A DNA stretch of 64,000 nt, taken from contig NC_092670.1 in assembly GCF_964355755.1 (NCBI RefSeq), positions 8,741,201-8,805,200 on the forward strand, given 5' to 3'. The notes below the pieces were generated by a model. The model was not told where the DNA came from. It worked only from the letters and a program-made list of their open reading frames with translations, and searched no databases. Shown here piece after piece: positions 11,919-20,940 of this stretch; positions within the stretch are counted from its first letter, which is position 1, and the number at the start of each line of letters is the position of its first letter. Source of the DNA: Antedon mediterranea (Eukaryota; Echinodermata; Crinoidea; Comatulida; Antedonidae). Both the position numbers and the translations under genes were made by a program.

Positions 11919-12680
11919 GCCTTTGGATATATTATACAACATATATAGATAGTTAGATATTTTATTTTACACAGTAGTTGTGATGCCACGAAGGAAAAAA
12001 ATACAGTACGGGTTTATGATTTTTAAGGACCTCAATCAGCGGTTAGATCAAACGTATCATGTCTTTTGCCGGCGTCGCACACGATCCGTTAATTCGCAGC
12101 TATCTATAGAGGACAGCGGCAAGATACATTGTGTTCAAAGAGCGTGTTTTGTTTAATTGATAGAGTGCTTAGTTAGGCTATCGCATTGAATAATCGTCTG
12201 GTCTGATTCAAGTCCTTCTTTTCCAGTTGTTTACGCTAAATCATGGGCTACTGACCAATATACGTATGTATGTTTTTTTTTTAAATACAGGAGTAAGAAG
12301 ACATTCTATAGTATTACAATGACGTATAACACAAAAATAAACCAAAGAGAAATGTACGTATAAAAATAAGGAATGCTATATTTTTTTTAATATAATAGGC
12401 CTTTATATAAAAGAATAAATTTCAAAATGTATGAATGCATTTTGTTATAAATACTATTAGATTATTACTATTACTAAGCCTAAATATTAAATAAGATAAA
12501 GACTAAAATGAAGAAATTAAAGTATGTGAAATCTCTACAAGATTGTTGTTGTCATTAGTGCATTGAGGTTAAATATAAACCTTCAAAATGAATAAATCGA
12601 TTTAGAGCAGACTTGGCTAAATTCAGTTGAAACATCACATCAAGTCAATAAACTATCTTAACTGAATGATTTACAAAAGT
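11919..12680. other. AT-rich spacer, 3' flank of sulfotransferase A
   Basis: No gene or repeat structure that I can support, apart from homopolymer T runs. Confidence 0.5.
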
Positions 12681-13553
12681 TCATTCTATAGGAAGTTCTT
12701 TTTTATACCCAAACAACAGAAAATCGTATAGATATGTTTGATATAATGATTCTAATTCTGAATCAGAAATTTCGGAATAACTTCGTACAAGTCTGTCATG
12801 ACTCGAGCTATTTGTAACATGCGTTTTTGGTGGTTTGGGAAACTGTAAGTCAGATCCTACAAGCTTCAGGATATAATTTGCATAATTGTCTAAATCCTCC
12901 ATGCGACCGATGACGTCATAGTCGATATCACATGGATGACATCTAGTAGACATTTCACCCCAGTGAATGTTGGCGATGGGTTTTTTTGAAATCAACATTT
13001 GAACAAATTCACGAAATGTCAAATCATTTTTGCTAATAACAAGTCCCAGTTTCTTCCTAATTTGTTTTGTAAATATATCATGTACATCTTGTCGATAATC
13101 ACTAGCATTCTTTGCAACCAGCTTATCACTATAAGCAGATAATAGCCGAATATACGGATTTCTTACAAACATAACTTTCGTATAGTCTCTCATAATTTCT
13201 TTTTGCTTTTTGAGAGGAAAGCGTACAAGACGAGGTACGTGGATTTTCCAAGCAGCAGACACACTTGGAGCACTCATTTTCTGAATCTCTGAATAGTTTT
13301 TATACCCAGATAGAACTAAGAACAATCTACTCCAACTATTTGTGGCTACTTTAGGTGTTTGACAAAGAGCAAATTTAAGTTTTTCATTAAATACTGTATG
13401 ATGAGGATATTTCTTCATTGTTGGAATCTTCTTTCGATACTTTTTGCACATATCTTTTACGTATCTAGTAAAGTTTTCATTTTTTTCAGCGTATTTCTTC
13501 ATAAATTCGTCGGAGGTCATCTGGGATTTTACCACATCCGTAGCGTTTAACAC
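12681..13553 (-). CDS. Carbohydrate sulfotransferase, copy A, exon 3 (catalytic domain)
   Basis: This 873-nt exon encodes 290 residues and follows the acceptor CTTACAG, so it starts in phase 0 rather than at an ATG. It has the Sulfotransfer_2 (HNK-1/CHST8-14-like) signatures. These are the 5'-phosphosulfate loop CQTPKVATNSWSRL (exon residues 64-77), the 3'-phosphate loop FVRNPYIRLLSAY (129-141), the family block HW..MSTRCHPCDIDYD.IGRMED (197-220), and a C-terminal LFGY. The enzyme transfers sulfate from PAPS to a sugar hydroxyl in Golgi glycans; the exact acceptor cannot be told. With the anchor exon (17594-17681) and micro-exon (17318-17346) the protein is 329 residues, a normal length for the family. 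The 3.8-kb intron between holds a LINE split by a foldback element, plus a SINE. Confidence 0.88.
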   Translation of the reverse strand: MLNATDVVKSQMTSDEFMKKYAEKNENFTRYVKDMCKKYRKKIPTMKKYPHHTVFNEKLKFALCQTPKVATNSWSRLFLVLSGYKNYSEIQKMSAPSVSAAWKIHVPRLVRFPLKKQKEIMRDYTKVMFVRNPYIRLLSAYSDKLVAKNASDYRQDVHDIFTKQIRKKLGLVISKNDLTFREFVQMLISKKPIANIHWGEMSTRCHPCDIDYDVIGRMEDLDNYANYILKLVGSDLQFPKPPKTHVTNSSSHDRLVRSYSEISDSELESLYQTYLYDFLLFGYKKELPIE

Positions 13554-13639
13554 CTGTAAGAAGATAAACCAGGAATACAGACTTTTACAACAATGATATT
13601 TATATCATTTGTATATACAGTAATATATAAATTATATAG
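13554..13639. other. Start of sulfotransferase A intron 2
   Basis: The polypyrimidine tract and acceptor (minus strand, AG at 13555-13554) lie here, immediately before the relic LINE. Confidence 0.6.
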
Positions 13640-15221
13640 AGAGAAACCCTCGGTGATACTTTATGCTGGAAAATGTATAAACGGTGAAGATGGAAGTAGA
13701 TGGAAATTTAATGGGAAACCTAGATATGGTCCTTTATTTGATACCATGAAAGTTGCTAGATCTCGTTTTAAATTTGCTCTTCGGAACTGCAGACAGAATG
13801 AAGAGCAGCTTCAAGCTGATAAGATTGCGAACTCTTATATTGATAACGATTTATATTTAACAGTTTTTGGAATAACGTAAAGCGTATGAACAACTCATCT
13901 TCTGGTTCATCTAACATTATTAATGATGTTAGAGGGGATAATAATATATGTAAAGCATGGGCTGATCATTAGGAGAAACTTTTCAATTGTGTTAACAATG
14001 ATACTCATAGAATGTATGTTGAAAGACATCTTAGTGAAATTAATGTATCTGCGTTTGATGATAAAATTTGTACTGATAGTAATATATTGGATAGTATAAA
14101 TAAGCTCACTAGTGGTAAATCCCTTGGATTTGACGGGCTTAGTACAGATCATTTGAAGTATGCTTCAAAACATGTTATTACTTTACTTAGTTTATGTTTT
14201 AATGCTATGTGTATTCACGGCCATGTCACTGATGAAATGGTACAAGTTGTACTGGTGCCTATAATTAAAAGTAAATCTGGTGAAATTACGAGTATGGACA
14301 ATTACAGGCCTATAGCTCTTGCTTCTGTTGTATCTAAAATATTTGGAAACATTGTTAATCAACTATTGTGGAGATACCCTTAAGTCAGGTGATCACCAGT
14401 TTGCTTTCAAAAGTCAACACTCAACGGATACTTGTATCTTAGTTTTTAAGCAGATAGTGGATTACTATAATAGGAATGGGAGCCCCGTATTTACTTGTTT
14501 TCTCAACGCGAGTAAATCGTTTGACCGAGTTAATCACTGGTCACTGTACAGGCAATAAATTATGAGAGATCAAACATTATTGCTATTAGACTTCTAAAAT
14601 CTTGGTATGAGAATCAACGATTTTTTTGTTAGATGGGGTAACTCTATGTCTCTATGTTTTAAAGTTACCAATGGTGTTATGTCTCCTCTGTTATATAATG
14701 TTTAAATTGACAATTTAAACATTATGCTTAGTGATTGTAATTTTGGTTGTGAATAACACAAAGTTCAACAACAAGTTATGCAGACGACATGGTGTTACTT
14801 GCGCCCTCTTTAGATGCCCTCCAAAAGATCGTTAACATATGTGAGGATTTTGCTAATGACTTTGATGTATTATATAATTTTAAAACATCTATTTGCATGT
14901 GCTTTTGCCCTAGAACAAGAAAACTGAATGGTAGTTATGTACCGTAACTGTTCTATGTGGTAAAGAACTAAATTACGTTCAATCCACTACCTACCTTGGT
15001 TGTGTTATCAGTAATGATACTAGGGACGAACTGGATAATAAAAGGCAATATCGATCATTATGTATTAGAGATAACTCTCTTTGTAGAAAATTTAGTAAAT
15101 GCTCAACGGATGTTAAGATTACTTTGTTTAAGTCATACTGTATTTGTATGTATTGTGCGGCCTTATGGTGTGTTTTTAATGTAAAAACTATGAAGTCATT
15201 ACAGGTCTGTTATAATAACGC
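13640..15221 (+). pseudogene. Decayed LINE ORF2 (reverse transcriptase), 5' part
   Basis: Fragments in shifting frames keep the order of a non-LTR RT. The linker (FNGKP..GPLFDTMK..R..FKFALR) is at about 13700-13790, followed by the KSLGFDGLSTDHLKY and YRPIALASVVSKIF blocks at 14119-14345. A block resembling QHSTDT..FKQIVDYY lies at about 14400-14470, and the catalytic YADDMVLLAP motif at about 14775. Several frameshifts and stops separate the blocks, so it is dead. The order resembles L1/RTE-like elements more than CR1. The coding sense resumes after the foldback insertion at 16332. Confidence 0.75.
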
Positions 15222-16321
15222 GGGTGTCACGAAAGCTCAGACCACGAAAGCTCAGACCCCCTAAGACCTAAGATCACGAAAGCTAAGACCCAACACCTAA
15301 GATTACAAATATTTATCTTTCGCACCTGCCTTGTATTTTAACTCCTAACATTTATTCTGAATACCACACCTTAGAATTGGCACTTTCATGAAAAAGAATC
15401 ACATAAAAAGTAACAAATACATTTTTAAATTGATGATTTTACAGACGTTTTTCTCGCACACAAAATGACTAGCCTACAGTACAGTAGGCCTACCCCATGG
15501 GCCATGTTCAATGTTTTTGTTTCTATGGAACGTCAAAAGAGCAAAAATGATATAGAGGGCTGAAAACTCTGTGGAGTCCATCTACAGTGTGGATGGAACA
15601 ATGTAAAATTAAAATTGTAATTATAATAGTATAATCATGCAAGTACGAAGAAATAAATACTGGCAAATAAATTTTAATTTAAAAATCATGATAAGTTTTT
15701 TTGTTTCGTTTTCTTTCTGTTTTTATGCTTGTACTATTATTGTTGCTCTTTTGGCGCTCCATAGAAACAAAAACATTGAGCATGGGGAGCTCGGAGCTCG
15801 AGGAGTTACATTGTCATTACAGTATACAAAGAAACACATCTGTAAAATCATCAATTTAAAGGATTTATTTATTTATTATTATGTGTTTCTCCTTCTGAAA
15901 GTAGGCCCTACTTATAAGTCCCAATTTTAAAGTGTGGTGTTGAGGATAAAGTTAGTCAACAAATTTGGAGTCAAAATACAAGAAAGGCAGGTGCGTAAGA
16001 AAAACATCCTCTGAAGCAACACAATGGAGTAAATATATACCAACAAACAACCCGTCAAGTTTGTTTGTTGTAAAGAAAAAATATACATTTATTCAACGGG
16101 CGAAAATAATGTGAGTTTATCTATGTTTTGCGGTAGTATTAAATTATATTTATGGTAATAAATGAAACCTACTGTGTTTAAAATTATGTATGGATAAACA
16201 AGTATTGTTTTTAAGCTGTAGTATATCTTAGAATTTGTAATCTTAGGTCTTGGGTCTTAGCTTTCGTGATCTTAGGTCTTAGGGGGTCTGAGCTTTTGTG
16301 GTCTGAGCTTTCGTGACACCC
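15222..16321. mobile_element. Foldback DNA transposon (MULE-like), 1100 bp, nested in the LINE
   Basis: The termini are 89-bp inverted repeats (15222-15310 and 16233-16321) that agree at 87 of 89 positions, beginning GGGTGTCACG and carrying three CACGAAAGCT-type subrepeats. Further inward the arms keep pairing: TCAATGTTTTTGTTTCTATGG near 15508 pairs with its complement near 15755, and GGCAGGTGCG pairs with its complement near 15320. The whole element is therefore a long imperfect palindrome. The 10-bp target duplication ATAATAACGC sits at 15212-15221 and 16322-16331. TSD length and foldback form fit Mutator-like elements (inference). No transposase is seen, and the 97-codon ORF at 15637 is not recognisable. 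Confidence 0.9.
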
Positions 16322-16372
16322 ATAATAACGCATTTGAAATTGAATTGTAGGCCACCAGGGCTTTTAATTTAC
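16322..16372 (+). pseudogene. LINE ORF2 remnant resuming after the foldback insertion
   Basis: Removing 15222-16331 (the element plus one TSD copy) rejoins the LINE frame as Q-V-C-Y-N-N-A-F. This matches the YNNAF-type motif downstream of the RT palm in L1-like elements. Similarity fades within about 50 bp. Confidence 0.6.
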
Positions 16373-16488
16373 TTTATAGGCCTATTTATTGAATAACAAC
16401 AGGCTTTCATCTCCAACGTAGAAACCCAGCAGACAATGGTGTATTTATATCTCCACACTCGACTGCTTTATAAGTTATACATCATTTA

Positions 16489-16806
16489 GTGGGTGAGTGC
16501 CCGAGCGGTTAAGACAGTGGAACCGTAATCACGTAGCCATAACATCGGCAGGGATTCGAGGCTCACTCACTCCATGGTTCTGGTGGTAGAACGAGTCTTC
16601 TCGGATAAGAACTATAAACCGTAGGTCCAGTGTACACAACTTGCTCGTATGCACTTTAAAGAACCTAGTACATCTTTCGAGACGAGTAGGGGGTTACCCC
16701 GGTGTATTAGTACATCACAGCCACTGATCACCAACTGGGCCCTCTGGGAGATCAGTCTTTGACTGAAGAGGTCACCCAGTATAAAGATAAAACAAACAAT
16801 CAATCT
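16489..16806 (+). mobile_element. tRNA-derived SINE
   Basis: The 5' end is a degenerate tRNA (Leu/Ser-like) with an A box TGCCCGAGCGGTTAAG at about 16498 and a B-box-like GGGATTCGAGGC at about 16551. It is followed by a non-tRNA central domain that includes GAGACGAGTAGG and GTTACCCCGGTG (16680-16703). The same central core recurs in the two other SINE relics of the window. It lies in sulfotransferase A intron 2. Confidence 0.8.
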
Positions 16807-17317
16807 GTGAGGAGAACTAACTAATTAGCATATATGGTTATTTATCGCAAATCTAAATTTCACTAGGTTCATTCTATTGTTTGACAGAAGATTACCATAA
16901 TAGAGTATATTACATTTACTAACAGGGAAGTTCACTCTTCCCTGTTTACTATAAACAAAGATAATCACCGAATGTGTTTGTTTTGCCATAACATGTAGTG
17001 CAACATCATTTCCATGTTCTGATTTTTCAATATACTGTTTACTTTTTGATATTTCACTTACAGCTTTAGAAGGAAATGGTATCTATAGATAAATAAAAAG
17101 ACATTTAAGTTATCAAAAATTAGTTTGTACTTTATAACAAGTAAAATAATTTGGGGGAAAGAAACACTCACAGTATATTTAAATATTGGAGTTTTCGGAT
17201 TACTAAGTAATAACGAATCAGAAGTCGAATATTACTTTGCTAAGTCAATTTGTAAGTCGTCCTGTTTCGTTGTAATTAGAAATGTAAGGGTCAATAACGT
17301 ATTTATGTTGACCTTAC
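16807..17317. other. Intron 2 of sulfotransferase A, unique part
   Basis: AT-rich, with no feature I can support. Confidence 0.5.
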
Positions 17318-17346
17318 CTTTACTGCCGAATTGTAGCTGGTATTTC
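17318..17346 (-). CDS. Sulfotransferase copy A, exon 2 (29-nt micro-exon)
   Basis: On the minus strand it reads CCCTATAG | 29 nt | GTAAGGT. It takes the single overhanging G from exon 1 and ends in phase 0, exactly as exon 3 requires, giving residues GNTSYNSAVK. An NTS glycosylation sequon falls here. The exon of copy B at 32750-32778 has the same length and conserved edges, which supports it strongly. Confidence 0.75.
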
Positions 17347-17593
17347 CTATAGGGCCTAAACAACAATAAACAATTGTTAATTTATTCTGACAAATATAAT
17401 GTTCAATTCAAACAACTCAAATCCTGTAAACATATAGAGATATGTCTACGTTTAAGATTCTCAAACAATCTAGGAGAACTTCCTGAGCAGACACTATTCC
17501 ATTTCTCTAAAAACTGGGTTTACAAAATACCAAATATTGTCAACAACGGCTATTATATATCGCTTTGTTGTACATTAAAAAATGATTACCAAC
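17347..17593. other. Intron 1 of sulfotransferase A
   Basis: A 247-bp intron with donor GTTGGTA and acceptor CCTATAG. It contains a plus-strand open frame that I judge spurious. Confidence 0.6.
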
Positions 17594-17681
17594 CTGTAAT
17601 AAAAATCCAATGTACGATAGAATAGCTTATAAAAACAAAGAGAGTGAGTCCAGAAAATAGTCGTACCGACATCGTAGCCAT
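17594..17681 (-). CDS. Sulfotransferase copy A, exon 1 (membrane anchor)
   Basis: It starts at the ATG at 17681 and runs 29 codons plus one base to the donor CAG|GTTGGT. It encodes a short cytosolic N-terminus and a hydrophobic signal-anchor (core LTLFVFISYSIVHWIFI), as expected of a type II Golgi sulfotransferase. The homologous exon of copy B near 33017-33086 shares GLT.F.F...YS.VHW. The donor is weaker than consensus but conserved between the copies. Confidence 0.75.
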
Positions 17682-18367
17682 GAGAACAGAACTAAATTTC
17701 TGAACCCAAGAATTAACTTCCGCTGTTGCCACTCCGAATCAGTTGAGGTAATACTTGCTTGGCGATGGTATGGTTTACCATGGAGCTCTAAGACTCTAAA
17801 CAGGGATGAATGAACCTTAGAGTGTTTGATATGCATCAGAGAATCTGAACACAATGCATGCGGCACGCATGAATTAGCACAATGACTGAAATCATTATGC
17901 TCGACTGAAATCATTATGCTCCACTGATCCATGGCCTTTGAGCCCGGTTCTGAAGAACTTGTAATTAACATTAGCTTTACAAGAGCCCCATAGAATAGCA
18001 ATAATCAATATTAGATTATCATTTAAGTATAATGTAAATTTAAATCCGGTGAGTTTTTATTTCATAGAAGATCCAAAAAACATTAGCGCTGTTTCGGTGT
18101 TATTAACAATTACCTTGTTACTATAAGCCTTAACTAAACTTTTAGCAACTAGAATAGAAAAACAGTATTATATAAAGAATCCTGCTTGGGGCAAGTCAAC
18201 ACAAATTTAGTCCTATGCACCATCTTATTTAATAATATTTCTTAGCAGTTCAAGTCACAACAAAAACATTTTGTAGAAAATGGATGGAAATTTGTTAGAT
18301 TTTTTTCGAAAACAATAAATAAAGTAATTCGTTGAAAATTATGCTTTAGTATTTTGTAGTTCTTTTT
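17682..18367. other. 5' flank of sulfotransferase A
   Basis: No further coding exon is supported. The presumed promoter of copy A lies here; I identify no core promoter motif. Confidence 0.4.
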
Positions 18368-18524
18368 GTTCTTTTTTATACCCAAACAACAGAAAATCGT
18401 ATAGATATTTTGATATAATGCTTCTAATTCTGAATAAAAAATGTCGGAATAACTTTGTACAAGTCTGTCATGACTCGGGCTATTTGTGGAATGTGTTTTT
18501 TGGTGGTTTTGGGAACTGTAAGCT
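18368..18524 (-). pseudogene. 3' fragment of a third sulfotransferase copy
   Basis: About 157 bp match the last ~50 codons of the catalytic exon (SSSHDRLV..YS.I..SELE.LYQ) seen in copies A and B. Relative to them it has a one-base deletion where they read GATATGTTTG and this reads GATATTTTG, plus changed codons. The frame is lost before the conserved LFGY end. The rest of the copy is absent. It is a relic of an additional tandem duplication. Confidence 0.85.
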
Positions 18525-19388
18525 AGAATACCCTCAATTTCTGAAACCAAGAATGATGTTCGTCGACATATTATATTCTTGCGACACCGTTGTTTGCAGT
18601 TTATGTACAAATTTGATAATTGGTAATTGACCAGGTCATTTTAAAACCTTGCCGTTTTTATAGGCCTATGCATCGGAAAATCTTAACACACAGTAACAAT
18701 AATATAGCACAATAGGCTACAGTCCAAACAACTAAAGGTATCCTTGGCATTTTTTATGCCACACAAATTTAGCACAATGAATAAAAAAACCTCCGCTTCA
18801 CAATCTTTGATCCCAATTTTACCATGGCCGACTTAAGATACAAGCGATTGATTTATTGTAGGCCTAGGTAATGAAAGTACAAGTAATAAATGCTTTGTAT
18901 TAGGAAGCCTGATGGAGCCATGGTCATAATTCCCTTCAACTCATAATTAATTGGTTTTTTACGAATCAATTGCAAATATTTTACAAGAATATCATTTGAT
19001 CTGCTTCTTTTCCCGTGGAAACGTTTACTTAATATGACGATTGGTTACGGTCTTCTTGCTTCTAATAGTGGATAGTCCCTGTTGAGTGCAAATTTCATGC
19101 AATAGACTTTCCATCGTTCCATTGTTTATATTATTATTTCCTGTTTAAAATAATAATCTCTCTCGTTTCTGTGTATCACACTCATTGCATGCTGGCAATA
19201 ACATCTAGATTTTAAATATGAAAATTTGATGATTTCATTAATTTCTACTGAGTTTATCCAGGTTTCAGACAAAATATCAACGATATAATTTCTTTTTATT
19301 CCAGGTGCAAATTAAATTTAAACACTTTCAAACACTTTAAGTGAATGATTGATAGGCATTAGGCCTAATAATTTTTTTATACAAAAGT
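18525..19388. other. Spacer downstream of sulfotransferase B
   Basis: No gene seen; AT-rich unique sequence. Confidence 0.5.
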
Positions 19389-20261
19389 TCATTCTATAGG
19401 AAGTTCTTTTTTATACCCAAACAACAGAAAATCGTATAGATATGTTTGATATAATGATTCTAATTCTGAATCAGAAATTTCGGAATAATTTCGTACAAGT
19501 CTGTCATGACTCGAGCTATTTGTAAAATGCGTTTTTGGTGGTTTTGGAAACTGTAAGTCAGATCCTATAAGCTTTAGAATATAATTTGCATAATTGTCTA
19601 TATCCTCCATGCGACCGATGATGTCATAGTCGATATCACATGGATGACATCTGGTAGACATTTTACCCCAGTGAATGTTGAGGATGGGCTTTTTGGAAAT
19701 TAACATTTTAACAAATTCACCAAATTTCAAATCATTCTTGCTTTTACCAAGTCCGAGATTTGTTCTAATACCTTTGGTAGTTATATCGTGTACATCATGT
19801 CGATAATCACTAGCATTCTTTGCAACTAGCTTATCACTATAAGCAGATAATAGCCGAGTATACGGATTTCTTACAAACATAACTTTCGTATAGTCTCTCA
19901 TAATTTCTTTTTGCTTTTTGAGAGGAAAGCGTACAAGACGAGGTACGTGGATTTTCCAAGCAGCAGACACACTTGGAGCACTCATTTTCTGAATCTCTGA
20001 ATAGTTTTTATACCCAGATAGAACTAAGAACAATCTACTCCAACTATTTGTGGCTACTTTAGGTGTTTGACAAAGAGCAAATTTATGTTTTTCATTAAAT
20101 ACTGTATGATGAGGATATTTCTTCATTTTTGGAATCTTCTTTCGATACTTTTTGCACATATCTTTTACGTATCTAGTAAAGTTTTTATTTTTTTCAGCGT
20201 ATTTCTTCATAAATTCGTCGGAGGTCATCTGGGATTTGACCACATCAGTAGCGTGTAACAC
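19389..20261 (-). CDS. Carbohydrate sulfotransferase, copy B, exon 3 (catalytic domain)
   Basis: 873 nt, the same length and same acceptor (CTTACAG, exon start 20261) as copy A, and intact. The PAPS-binding loops CQTPKVATNSWSRL and FVRNPYTRLLSAY and the STRCHPCDIDYDIIGRMED block are all present. Differences from copy A cluster at exon residues ~155-195, in the variable segment between the 3'-phosphate loop and the HW motif, where acceptor specificity could differ (inference). An ATG at 20273 is open through the acceptor but is intronic. The matching micro-exon and anchor exon lie 12.5 kb upstream (32750-32778 and about 33017-33086), so the intron contains the Transib element and the intact-looking LINE. 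Confidence 0.85.
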   Translation of the reverse strand: MLHATDVVKSQMTSDEFMKKYAEKNKNFTRYVKDMCKKYRKKIPKMKKYPHHTVFNEKHKFALCQTPKVATNSWSRLFLVLSGYKNYSEIQKMSAPSVSAAWKIHVPRLVRFPLKKQKEIMRDYTKVMFVRNPYTRLLSAYSDKLVAKNASDYRHDVHDITTKGIRTNLGLGKSKNDLKFGEFVKMLISKKPILNIHWGKMSTRCHPCDIDYDIIGRMEDIDNYANYILKLIGSDLQFPKPPKTHFTNSSSHDRLVRNYSEISDSELESLYQTYLYDFLLFGYKKELPIE

Positions 20262-20501
20262 CTGTAAGAACATAACATAAAGAATACAGCTGATATCTGT
20301 ATTATCATTAATAAGGAAATAATTAGAATTATATGAAGAGAGAGTGAATACCTGGCGACTTTAAAGACATTTTAGAAAATTAGCGTATAATCGTTTGTAT
20401 AATGGCCGACTTGGAGAACAATTATACTTTACCGGTATGCTATAGAAATAAGAAGAGGTGGAGGAAGGAATGGGGCAACCTTAAAATATTGTTGTATTCC
20501 T

Positions 20502-20604
20502 GGTTGACAAGAAGAAAAGTCAAACGTTCAAAGTCTGATTTTATTGATTTTTATTTTCATGTTTTTGGTGGACAGTACCTGTACATCTTTAAAGGGTATC
20601 TGTT
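20502..20604. mobile_element. Half-element of MITE family B
   Basis: TTCAAAGTCTGATTT ... TTCATGTTTTTGG ... GTACATCTTTAAAG matches the right end of the full copies at 41135-41465 and 43399-43710. The other terminus is missing. Confidence 0.55.
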
Positions 20605-20648
20605 TGTAAACAGAATATTATCAAAATTTGGCCAATGCTTTGATTATT

Positions 20649-20795
20649 GGAATTGTTAAGTTAGTGGTTATGGAATTGGTACGTGGTTGATGGAATTGTT
20701 ACGTTAGTGGTTATGGAATTGTTACGTTAGTGGTTATGGAATTGTTACGTTAGTGGTTATGGAATTGTTACGTTAGTGGTTATGGAATTATTACT
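20649..20795. repeat. 23-bp tandem repeat
   Basis: Units of GGAATTGTTACGTTAGTGGTTAT, about six copies with one diverged (GGTACGTGGTTGAT). It is related in sequence to the larger 20-bp array at 30853-31240, so one may have seeded the other. Confidence 0.9.
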
Positions 20796-20940
20796 TTACC
20801 TATAGGAATTCAATTATTTTATCTAAATTGCTATGTTTAATTATTATTAAATTAACAATTGTTACCTTGCAAATGCGGTTCGCCTCAAATTATACATGCG
20901 TTGACATTCTTCAACTGGTATTTGTACCTGGCGAGCGACA

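Noticed and set aside
11237-11989. 250-codon minus-strand ORF with 16-residue repeats
   Set aside because: It is produced by the 48-bp minisatellite, whose length is a multiple of three; the opposite strand is open too, and there is no splice or domain evidence.
15637-15930. 97-codon ORF inside the foldback element as a possible transposase
   Set aside because: No DDE-type or zinc motifs, and it lies partly within the palindromic arm.
16498-16575. Functional tRNA gene
   Set aside because: A- and B-box-like sequences are present, but the cloverleaf is not closed and the sequence runs into a SINE body shared by two other relics.
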